Source: Pseudochelatococcus lubricantis (lineage in GTDB: Bacteria > Pseudomonadota > Alphaproteobacteria > Rhizobiales > Beijerinckiaceae). From it: DNA of 64,000 nt. Of this stretch, positions 54,267-62,215 are shown piece after piece. Each line of letters begins with the position of its first letter. Position 1 is the first letter of the stretch. The notes under the pieces were generated by a model. That model was not told the origin of the DNA and did not search any database. It saw only the letters and a list, made by a program, of their open reading frames with translations. The stretch lies in assembly GCF_042432495.1 (NCBI RefSeq), contig NZ_JBHLXC010000002.1, positions 620,001-684,000 on the forward strand, read 5' to 3'. A program made the position numbers and the translations under genes.

Positions 54267-54731
54267 ATGAGTCTTGAAGCGGGTGACATCGCCCCCGATT
54301 TCACGCTGGCCGGCAGCGGCGGCGAGACATATTCGCTCGCCGGGTTGCTGGGGCGCAAGGTGGTGCTCTACTTCTATCCGAAGGATGATACCAGCGGCTG
54401 CACCAAGGAGGCCATAGCCTTCAACGGCCTGCGTCAGGCCTTCGCGGACGCCGGCGCGGAGATCGTCGGCGTGTCGGCCGATAGCGTGAAGAGCCACGAT
54501 TCCTTTCGCGAGAAATACGATCTCACCATTCCGCTCGCCTCGGACGAGAAGAAAGAGGTCATCGAGGCCTACGGCGTGTGGGTCGAGAAGAGCATGTACG
54601 GGCGCAAGTATTTCGGCATCGAACGGGCCACGTTCCTGATCGACGGCGAGGGGCGCATCGCGCAGGTGTGGCGCAATGTCAAGGTTCCCGGCCATGCCGA
54701 GGCCGTGCTGAAGGCGGCGCAGGCGCTTTAA
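54267..54731 (+). CDS. bcp: Thioredoxin-dependent peroxiredoxin (BCP/PrxQ family)
   Basis: The 154-residue protein reduces hydrogen peroxide and organic peroxides. The peroxidatic cysteine is C45 in DTSGCTKEA. The usual resolving cysteine five residues later is an isoleucine (I50), so it must be a 1-Cys type or use a thiol partner such as glutathione. I chose ATG 54267, preceded by GGAGG, over ATG 54249. It is divergent from the AsmA-like gene. Confidence 0.93.
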   Translation: MSLEAGDIAPDFTLAGSGGETYSLAGLLGRKVVLYFYPKDDTSGCTKEAIAFNGLRQAFADAGAEIVGVSADSVKSHDSFREKYDLTIPLASDEKKEVIEAYGVWVEKSMYGRKYFGIERATFLIDGEGRIAQVWRNVKVPGHAEAVLKAAQAL

Positions 54732-54883
54732 CGGGCTCCTGGCACCGCGGGCGTCGGGCCGATGCGCCTTGACAGGCGCGTTCCCGTCCGTTTCATCTCC
54801 TGCGGAAAGAAGCGTGCCGCGCGGCGCGCTCCCGTGGTGTCGCGCCCCGGCGCGCCAGAAGACGAGTATGCAAGTTGAGTGCG

Positions 54884-57598
54884 ATGGAAAAGACTTTCGA
54901 GCCCGCGGCCGTCGAGGCGCGCATTTCGAGTTCCTGGGAAGAGGCGGGCGCTTTCCGTGCCGGCCGGCCGGACCGCAGGGCGGCGGCGCCTTATTCCATC
55001 GTCATTCCGCCGCCCAACGTCACCGGCTCCCTGCACATGGGCCATGCGCTCAACAATACGTTGCAGGACATCCTGTGCCGGTTCGAGCGCATGCGCGGCA
55101 AGGACGTGCTCTGGCAGCCGGGCATGGACCACGCGGGCATCGCCACGCAGATGGTGGTGGAGCGTCAGCTCGCCGAGCGCCAGCAGCCCGGCCGGCGCGA
55201 GATGGGGCGGGAAGCCTTCGTCGCGCGCGTGTGGGAATGGAAGGCAGAGTCGGGCGGCACCATCGGCCGCCAGTTGCGCCGCCTCGGCGCTTCCTGCGAC
55301 TGGTCGCGCGAGCGCTTCACCATGGACGAGGGCCTGTCGCGGGCGGTGCGCAAGGTCTTCGTGCAGCTCCACCGCGACGGCCTGATCTATAAGGACAAGC
55401 GCCTCGTCAACTGGGATCCGCGCTTCCAGACGGCGATCTCCGACATCGAGGTGCAGCAGGTGGAAGTGAAGGGCCATCTGTGGCACCTGCGCTATCCGGT
55501 TGCGGACGAGCCGGGCCGCTTCATCGTCGTGGCCACCACGCGCCCCGAGACCATGTTGGGCGACGTGGCCGTGGCCGTGCATCCGGACGACGAGCGCTAC
55601 CGCGATCTCGTCGGCAAGGATGTGCTGCTGCCGCTCGTCGGCCGGCGCATTCCGGTCGTCGCCGACAGCTATTCCGATCCCGAGAAGGGCACCGGCGCGG
55701 TCAAGATCACGCCCGCGCACGATTTCAACGACTTCGAGGTCGGCAAGCGCCACGGCCTGCGGCTCATCAACGTGCTCGGGCCGGAGGCGGAGGTGCGCAT
55801 CGTCGGCAACGAGGATTTCCTGCGCGGCGCCACGCCCGGCCCGGATCTCGACGCGGTGCTGGCGCTGGAGGGCGTGGACCGCGCCAAGGCCCGCAAGGCC
55901 GTCGTCGCCCTGCTGGAGGAGCGGGAACTCGTCGAGACGATCGAGCCGCACACGCACATGGTGCCGCACGGCGACCGTTCGGGCGTCGTCATCGAGCCGT
56001 GGCTCACGGATCAGTGGTACGTCAACGTCAAGCCGCTGGCGGAAAAGGCGTTGAAGGCCGTGCGCGACGAGCGCACCGTCTTCATTCCGCGCAACTGGGA
56101 AAAGACCTTCTTCGACTGGCTGGAGAACATCGAGCCGTGGTGCATCTCGCGGCAATTGTGGTGGGGCCACCAGATCCCGGCGTGGTATGGGCCGGACGGC
56201 CACGCCTTCGTCGCCGGGACGGAGGAGGAGGCGCGCGACGCGGCCATCCGCCACTACGGCAACAGCGACGTCACGCTCACCCGCGACGAGGACGTGCTCG
56301 ATACGTGGTTCTCGTCGGCGCTGTGGCCGTTCTCGACGCTCGGCTGGCCGGACGAGACGCCCGAGCTGAAGCGCTTCTACCCCACCAGCACGCTGGTGAC
56401 GGGCTTCGACATCATCTTCTTCTGGGTGGCCCGCATGATGATGATGGGGCTGCACATTCTGGATGAGGTGCCGTTCCGCAACGTCTACATCCATGCGCTG
56501 GTGCGTGACGAGCGCGGCGCGAAGATGTCGAAGTCGAAGGGCAACGTCATCGATCCGCTCGATCTCGTCGATCGCTACGGCGCGGATGCGCTGCGCTTCA
56601 CCCTCGCGGCCATGGCTGCACAGGGGCGGGACATCAAACTGTCCACACAGCGCGTCGAGGGCTACCGGAACTTCGCCACCAAGCTGTGGAACGCCGCCCG
56701 CTTCGCCGAGATGAACGGCTGCGTGCGCGTGGCGGGCTTCGATCCGGCCGGCGTGACGGAAACGCTCAATCGCTGGATCGTCTCGGCGGCGGGGCGGGCG
56801 ACCGCGGAGATCACGACGGCGCTGGAGGAATTCCGCTTCAACGAGGCCGCGGGCGGGGCGTATCGCTTCGTCTGGAACCTGTTCTGCGACTGGTATCTCG
56901 AACTGGCGAAGCCCGTCCTGCAAGGAGAGGACGGACTTGCGAAGGACGAAACGCGCGCTACCGTCGCCTGGGTGATCGACGAGATCGCCAAGCTGCTGCA
57001 TCCCTTCATGCCGTTCCTCACCGAGGAGCTGTGGGCGATCAAGGGCGCGGAAGGCCCGGCGCGCGACGGTCTGCTCACGCTCAGCTCCTGGCCCGTTCCC
57101 GTCGCGATCGGCGGGGAGGCGGCGGAGGCCGAGATCGGCTGGGTGATCGAACTCGTTTCCGCGATCCGGTCCGTGCGCTCGGAGATGAACGTGCCGGCCG
57201 GCGCGCAGATTCCGCTGGCGCTCGTCGCCGCCTCGCCGCAGACGCTGGAGCGCGCGCAGCGCTGGCGCGAGATCGTGGCGCGGCTTGCACGCCTGTCGGG
57301 CATCGACTTCGTGGACGCCGCCCCGGCGGGCGCGGTCCAGCTCATCGTCTATGGCGAGGTGGCCGCGCTGCCGCTCGCCGGCATTATCGACCTCGACGCC
57401 GAGCGCGCGCGTCTGAAGAAGGAGGCCGAGAAGCTGGTGGCGGACATCGCCCGTATCGACGCCAAGCTCGGCAATGCGGACTTCATCGCCCGCGCGCCGG
57501 AGGAAATAGTCGACGAGCAGCACGAGCGCCGCGCCGAGGCCGAAGCGCGCCACAGGCAGATCGCGGCGGCGCTGGAGCAGCTTGCGGCGCTGGGATGA
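54884..57598 (+). CDS. valS: Valine-tRNA ligase
   Basis: The 904-residue class I synthetase charges tRNA-Val. The HIGH-type motif is HMGH at residues 51-54 in PPNVTGSLHMGH and the KMSKS motif lies at about 547-551. An editing domain sits between them (about 190-330), and anticodon-binding and C-terminal coiled-coil domains end the protein. I chose ATG 54884; a TTG at 54875 in the same frame is possible. Confidence 0.97.
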   Translation: MEKTFEPAAVEARISSSWEEAGAFRAGRPDRRAAAPYSIVIPPPNVTGSLHMGHALNNTLQDILCRFERMRGKDVLWQPGMDHAGIATQMVVERQLAERQQPGRREMGREAFVARVWEWKAESGGTIGRQLRRLGASCDWSRERFTMDEGLSRAVRKVFVQLHRDGLIYKDKRLVNWDPRFQTAISDIEVQQVEVKGHLWHLRYPVADEPGRFIVVATTRPETMLGDVAVAVHPDDERYRDLVGKDVLLPLVGRRIPVVADSYSDPEKGTGAVKITPAHDFNDFEVGKRHGLRLINVLGPEAEVRIVGNEDFLRGATPGPDLDAVLALEGVDRAKARKAVVALLEERELVETIEPHTHMVPHGDRSGVVIEPWLTDQWYVNVKPLAEKALKAVRDERTVFIPRNWEKTFFDWLENIEPWCISRQLWWGHQIPAWYGPDGHAFVAGTEEEARDAAIRHYGNSDVTLTRDEDVLDTWFSSALWPFSTLGWPDETPELKRFYPTSTLVTGFDIIFFWVARMMMMGLHILDEVPFRNVYIHALVRDERGAKMSKSKGNVIDPLDLVDRYGADALRFTLAAMAAQGRDIKLSTQRVEGYRNFATKLWNAARFAEMNGCVRVAGFDPAGVTETLNRWIVSAAGRATAEITTALEEFRFNEAAGGAYRFVWNLFCDWYLELAKPVLQGEDGLAKDETRATVAWVIDEIAKLLHPFMPFLTEELWAIKGAEGPARDGLLTLSSWPVPVAIGGEAAEAEIGWVIELVSAIRSVRSEMNVPAGAQIPLALVAASPQTLERAQRWREIVARLARLSGIDFVDAAPAGAVQLIVYGEVAALPLAGIIDLDAERARLKKEAEKLVADIARIDAKLGNADFIARAPEEIVDEQHERRAEAEARHRQIAAALEQLAALG

Positions 57599-57610
57599 GG
57601 GTGCCCGCCG

Positions 57611-57645
57611 GCAGGCGTGGCTTTTCTGCCACGCCTGCGGCTTTG
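57611..57645 (+). terminator. valS terminator
   Basis: GCAGGCGTGGC at 57611-57621 pairs perfectly with GCCACGCCTGC at 57628-57638 around a 6-base loop, followed by GGCTTTG. It lies 12 bases past the valS stop. Confidence 0.75.
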
Positions 57646-57866
57646 TTGCATCGGGGGTGTATCGGCATGTGCCAAATACCTGTATTGCCGCGATGCCGCC
57701 ATAAAGGGCGCGCTTCATAGGCTGCGATGAAACGGAAGCCGGCTTCGCAGTATACCGGTTTCGTTCGCGTGCCAGTTGGCTGGCATGAACGGTGTCGCGG
57801 CAGGTGGGGACGGGTAGAGCGGGTGCAGTGATGTTGGCGTGCTTTTCGATGCGAGCGCTGAAATAA

Positions 57867-58757
57867 ATGAAATACGCTCGGAATGGCTCGGTCGTACTGT
57901 ATTGCGTGGCGTCTTGTCTTGCCGCAGGTGTGTTTTCGTTCCCGGCGCGCGCGGACAATCTCGCCCAGGCGGCTCTCGCACCCGTGAAAACGAACGAGGG
58001 CGCCGCCAATCCGATCGAGGCGGCCAATCCTCTCCAGTCCCAGCCGCAGGGCGGCTTCAAATCCGTGGGCGATGCGTTCCGCAGCGGCATTCGTGACTAC
58101 AATGCGGGCGACAAGACCGGCGCGGTGCGCGCGCTGCAATATGCCGCTATGCAGGGGCATACGGTGTCGCTGTGGAAGCTCGGACGCATGTTCGCGGAAG
58201 GCGACGGCGTCGACCACGACGATTTGAAGGCCTTCGAGTATTTCTCCCAGATCGCGGACCGCTATGCCGACGAAAGCCCCGGCACACGGCAAGCGCCGTT
58301 CGTGTCGAGCGCGTTCGTGGCACTCGGCGGCTACTTTCTGGACGGTATTGCGGGCAGCTACGTCAAGGCCGATGTCAGCCGCGCCGTGGACATGTTCCAG
58401 TACGCTGCGTCCTACTACGGCGACCCGGACGGGCAATACGCGCTCGCGCGCCTCTATCTGGACGGGCAGGGCGTGCCGAAGGACCCGCGCCAGGCGGCGC
58501 GCTGGCTGAAGCTGGCCGCTGAAAAAGGGCACAGGCAGGCCCAGGCGCTGCTCGGCAATCTGCTGGTGTCGGGCCAGGGCGTGCCGCGCCAGCCGGGACT
58601 GGGCCTCATGTGGCTGACGCTGGCGCGCGACGGCTCCGACGCCGACAAGGATGCGTGGATCGCCGAACTCCACGACAAGAACTTTGCCGCGGCAAGCGAG
58701 GCGGATCGGAAGCAGGCCCTTTCCTACCTTGAGCAATACATTCGTAAAAAGCAGTAA
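57867..58757 (+). CDS. exoR: ExoR-like periplasmic Sel1-repeat regulator
   Basis: The 296-residue protein has a signal peptide (about residues 1-29, ending ARADN) and several Sel1-type repeats, including ALQYAAMQGHTVSLWKLGRMFAEGDGV, AVDMFQYAASYYGDPDGQYALARLYLDGQGV and AARWLKLAAEKGHRQAQALLGNLL. In Sinorhizobium, ExoR holds the ExoS/ChvI two-component system inactive in the periplasm and is degraded at acid pH. No exoS or chvI gene lies in the window. Confidence 0.88.
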   Translation: MKYARNGSVVLYCVASCLAAGVFSFPARADNLAQAALAPVKTNEGAANPIEAANPLQSQPQGGFKSVGDAFRSGIRDYNAGDKTGAVRALQYAAMQGHTVSLWKLGRMFAEGDGVDHDDLKAFEYFSQIADRYADESPGTRQAPFVSSAFVALGGYFLDGIAGSYVKADVSRAVDMFQYAASYYGDPDGQYALARLYLDGQGVPKDPRQAARWLKLAAEKGHRQAQALLGNLLVSGQGVPRQPGLGLMWLTLARDGSDADKDAWIAELHDKNFAAASEADRKQALSYLEQYIRKKQ

Positions 58758-58838
58758 ACATTTCCCTAAGGCCTCGGCGGGAAAAGTGGATACAGGTGGA
58801 TATCGCTTTTCCCTTCCGTGATCGCCCGCAGCCCGTGT

Positions 58839-59624
58839 TCAGAGGTCGAGGTCGATCGAAACCGGCACGTGGTCGGACGGTTTCTCGTGCGCGCGCATCT
58901 GCTTGTGGATGTGTGCGGCCTTGAGGTGGTCGGCCGCCTGCGGCGACAGCAGCAGGTGGTCGATGCGGATGCCGTTGTTCTTCTGCCACGCGCCAGCCTG
59001 ATAGTCCCAGAAGGTATAGAGCCCGTCCCGGTCGTCGCAGGCGCGCACGGCTTCCGTGAGGCCGAGATTGAGAAGCGACTGGAACTTCGCGCGGCTCTGC
59101 GGCAGGTACAGCGCATCGCCCGTCCATTGCTCGGGATGGGCGGCGTCGCGTGCCTGGGGGATGACGTTGTAGTCGCCGGCAAGCGCGAAGGGCTCCTCCA
59201 GAGCCAGCAGCGTGCGTGCGTGGTCGGCGAGGCGGTCGAGCCATTTCAGCTTGTAGGGATACTTTTCGCTGTCGGGCGGGTTGCCGTTGGGCAGGTAGAG
59301 CGAGGCTACGCGCACCGCGCCGGTTTTCACGGAAACCACGGCCTCGATATAGCGGGCCTGTTCGTCGCCGTCGTCGCCGGGCAGGCCGCGCGTCACGTCC
59401 TCCAGCGGCAGGCGGGAGACGATGGCGACACCGTTGAAGGTCTTCTGCCCGTTCACCGCCACGCTGTAGCCCTTGTCCTCGATCTGCGCGCGCGGGAAGG
59501 CGTCATCGACGCATTTGATTTCCTGCAGGCAGAGAATGTCCGGCTTCGCCTCGTCGAGGAACGCGGTCAGGTGGTCGATCCGCAGGCGGACGGAATTGAT
59601 GTTCCAGGTAGCGATGCGCAGCAT
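58839..59624 (-). CDS. xthA: Exodeoxyribonuclease III
   Basis: The 261-residue protein has the endonuclease/exonuclease/phosphatase fold: ATWNINSVRLRIDHL, LQEIKC (metal-binding glutamate), AGDYNVIPQARD and DHLLLSPQ with the C-terminal SDHVPVSID. It cleaves AP sites and removes 3' blocking groups in base excision repair. It follows recG by 23 bases on the same strand, so the two repair genes probably share a transcript. Confidence 0.95.
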   Translation of the reverse strand: MLRIATWNINSVRLRIDHLTAFLDEAKPDILCLQEIKCVDDAFPRAQIEDKGYSVAVNGQKTFNGVAIVSRLPLEDVTRGLPGDDGDEQARYIEAVVSVKTGAVRVASLYLPNGNPPDSEKYPYKLKWLDRLADHARTLLALEEPFALAGDYNVIPQARDAAHPEQWTGDALYLPQSRAKFQSLLNLGLTEAVRACDDRDGLYTFWDYQAGAWQKNNGIRIDHLLLSPQAADHLKAAHIHKQMRAHEKPSDHVPVSIDLDL

Positions 59625-59647
59625 GGTGTTTTTTCCGTTGTGGTGAG

Positions 59648-61753
59648 TCAGCCGGCCCGTAGCAGGCGGATGGCCTCGTCGCGTTCGAAGAGATAGAGCA
59701 GGACGCGCAACGCCTGCCCGCGCTCGGACGCGAGGCCGGGGTCGCGCTCCAGCACGAGGCGCGCGTCGTCGCGGGCGATGCGCAGCAGGTCCGCGTCGTC
59801 GTCAAGGCGCGCCAGATGGAAGACGGGCGCGCCGGACTGCCGGGTGCCGAGAATTTCGCCCTCGCCCCGCAGTTTCAGATCTTCCTCGGCGATGCGGAAG
59901 CCGTCCTCCGTCTCGCGCATGATGGCGATGCGCGCCTTCGCCACCTCGCCGAGCGGCGCCTTGTAGACCAGCAGGCAGGTGGAGGCGCCGCTGCCGCGCC
60001 CGATGCGCCCGCGGAGCTGGTGAAGCTGCGCGAGCCCGAAGCGCTCCGCGTGCTCGATCACCATGATGGTGGCCTCCGGCACGTCGACGCCGACCTCGAT
60101 CACCGTTGTGGCGACGAGAATCCGCGTTTCGCCGCGCTGGAAGGCGCTCATGGCGGCATCCTTGTCGCGCCCGTTCATCTTGCCATGCAGCAGGCCCACG
60201 ACCGGGCCGAAGATGCGCTGCAGATCCTCGAAGCGCTCCTGCGCGGCGGCGACATCGATGGTTTCCGATTCGGCCACGAGCGGGCAGACCCAGTAGACCC
60301 GCGCGCCGCGCGCCAGCGCCCGGTGCAGGCCGTCGATCACCTCGTGCAGACGCTCCAGCGGCAGGGCGCGCGTGTCGATGGGCTGGCGGCCTGCGGGCTT
60401 CTCCTTCAGCAGCGATACGTCCATGTCGCCGAAGCAGGTGAGCGTCAGCGTGCGCGGAATCGGGGTCGCGGTCATCACCAGCATGTCGACGCCGTCGCCC
60501 TTGCGGCTCAGTGCAAAGCGCTGATGGACGCCGAAACGGTGCTGTTCGTCGATGACGGCAAGCGCGAGATCGTGGAAGGCGACGGCGTCCTGAAACAACG
60601 CATGAGTGCCGATGACGATCTGCGCCTCGCCCGATTCGAGCGCGGCAAGCGTCGCCGCGCGTGCCGTGCCCTTCTCGCGGCCCGTCAGCAGCGCGACGTT
60701 GATGCCGGCGGCGCGCGCCAGCGGTTCCAGGCGGGCGAAATGCTGGCGGGCCAGAATATCCGTGGGAGCCATCAGCGCCGCCTGCCGCCCGGCTTCGACC
60801 ACGCCCGCCATGGCCAGCAGCGCGACCACCGTCTTGCCCGATCCGACATCGCCCTGCAGCAGACGCAGCATGCGCTGTGGCTCCGCCAGATCGCGGCGGA
60901 TATCCGCGACCGCCTGCTGCTGCCCGCCGGTGAGCCGGAAGGGCAGCGCCTTCGTGAGCGCATCGACGAGACGACCGTCGCCGACAGTCACCCGCCCGGC
61001 CGCCTTCCGGTGCGTGGCGCGCATCAGCGCCAGCGCCAGTTGCGAGGCGAGCAGTTCGTCATAGGCGAGGCGCTTGCGCGTCCGGCTTTCGGGCGCGAGA
61101 GCCGCGGCCGATTCGGGCCTGTGCAGCGCTGTGAGCGCCGTGGCGAAATCGGGATACTGCTGTCGGGCGAGCCAGGCCGCGTCCTGCCATTCCGGCAGGT
61201 GCGGCAGGCGGTCGGCCAGCGCCGCCTGCGCGATTCGGGCGATGGTGCGTGAGGCGAGCCCCTCCGTCTGGCCGTAGACGGGCTCTATCAGCGGCTGGTC
61301 GCGCGCCTCCTCCTCCGTCATGATCCGGTCGGGGTGCACCATCTGGCGGAACCCTTCCCAGAACTCGATCCGGCCGGAAACCACGCGGGTCGCGCCTAGC
61401 GGCAGCATCTTGTCGATGCGTGCTTGCGTGGTGGAGAAGAATACCAGCGTGACGTCGCCGGTGCCATCCTCCACCAGCACGCGGAACGGCGCACGCGCCC
61501 GGCCGGTCGGCGGCGGGCGATGCTCCGCCACGCGCACCGTGAGCGTCACGATATCGCCCTCTTGCGTGTCGCGGATCGGGGGGCGGCGGCTGCGGTCGAT
61601 GACGGAATGGGGCAGGTGAAACAGCAGGTCGACGACCCGCGCGGGTCTTTCCGCCGTCCCGAGCAGCCGGTCGAACAGCGCGCCCAGACGCGGCCCCACC
61701 CCCGGCAACACCGTGACGGGCGCAAACAGCGGGTCGAGCAGGGCAGGGCGCAT
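59648..61753 (-). CDS. recG: ATP-dependent DNA helicase RecG
   Basis: The 701-residue protein reverses stalled replication forks. The N-terminal wedge domain opens with LFAPVTVLPGVGPRL and an OB-like fold; the superfamily 2 core has Walker A LLQGDVGSGKTVV and the Walker B DEQH in VIDEQHRFGVHQR, then TATPIPRTLTL. I chose ATG 61753, which gives the usual family length; a start at 61813 would come close to the divergent sdhE promoter. Confidence 0.96.
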   Translation of the reverse strand: MRPALLDPLFAPVTVLPGVGPRLGALFDRLLGTAERPARVVDLLFHLPHSVIDRSRRPPIRDTQEGDIVTLTVRVAEHRPPPTGRARAPFRVLVEDGTGDVTLVFFSTTQARIDKMLPLGATRVVSGRIEFWEGFRQMVHPDRIMTEEEARDQPLIEPVYGQTEGLASRTIARIAQAALADRLPHLPEWQDAAWLARQQYPDFATALTALHRPESAAALAPESRTRKRLAYDELLASQLALALMRATHRKAAGRVTVGDGRLVDALTKALPFRLTGGQQQAVADIRRDLAEPQRMLRLLQGDVGSGKTVVALLAMAGVVEAGRQAALMAPTDILARQHFARLEPLARAAGINVALLTGREKGTARAATLAALESGEAQIVIGTHALFQDAVAFHDLALAVIDEQHRFGVHQRFALSRKGDGVDMLVMTATPIPRTLTLTCFGDMDVSLLKEKPAGRQPIDTRALPLERLHEVIDGLHRALARGARVYWVCPLVAESETIDVAAAQERFEDLQRIFGPVVGLLHGKMNGRDKDAAMSAFQRGETRILVATTVIEVGVDVPEATIMVIEHAERFGLAQLHQLRGRIGRGSGASTCLLVYKAPLGEVAKARIAIMRETEDGFRIAEEDLKLRGEGEILGTRQSGAPVFHLARLDDDADLLRIARDDARLVLERDPGLASERGQALRVLLYLFERDEAIRLLRAG

Positions 61754-61869
61754 GCGGGCGGCGATCCGGGCGTTGAGGTCGGCGAGACGCTGGTGACAGA
61801 AGCGAACGTACACGCTATATAGTCCAGCCGAACGCCCGTGGCGACCATATGTCTTTCAAGGGACAAATC

Positions 61870-62196
61870 ATGAACAGTTTTTCAGAGGCAGATGGCGATG
61901 CCCAGGGGGCCGATCTCTCGGGCGGGCTTGCGCTCGACGCGCGGCGCAGGCGCATCCGTTTTCGCGCCTGGCATCGCGGCACGCGCGAGATGGACATGGT
62001 GCTCGGCCCCTTCGTCGACGCGGAACTCGACGCGCTCGACGAGGAGACGGTGGCGGAGCTGGAGCGCCTGATGGCGCTTCCCGACCGCGACCTCTTCACG
62101 TGGTTCAGCACGGGCGAGGTGCCGCCCGCGAACGACACGCCGATCTTCCGGCGAATCAAGGCGTTCCACACGCACCAATCCCCGATCAACGTCTGA
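61870..62196 (+). CDS. sdhE: Succinate dehydrogenase assembly factor SdhE
   Basis: The 108-residue protein matches the SdhE/SDH5 family: RRRIRFRAWHRGTREMDMVLGPF (about residues 22-44) holds the conserved RGxxE motif, and the five-helix bundle ends with an aromatic segment, DLFTWFSTGEVPPAN. It attaches FAD to the SdhA flavoprotein. I chose ATG 61870, with AAGGGA seven bases upstream, over ATG 61849. It lies 19 bases before mfd and divergent from recG, an order common in Rhizobiales. Confidence 0.93.
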   Translation: MNSFSEADGDAQGADLSGGLALDARRRRIRFRAWHRGTREMDMVLGPFVDAELDALDEETVAELERLMALPDRDLFTWFSTGEVPPANDTPIFRRIKAFHTHQSPINV

Positions 62197-62215
62197 GTTG
62201 CTGCCGGCCTGACGC

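Noticed and set aside
54728..58090. Leftward reading frame of 1120 codons opposite valS
   Set aside because: It mirrors valS on the other strand, is rich in arginine, histidine and aspartate in a way typical of antisense frames of high-GC genes, and matches no family.
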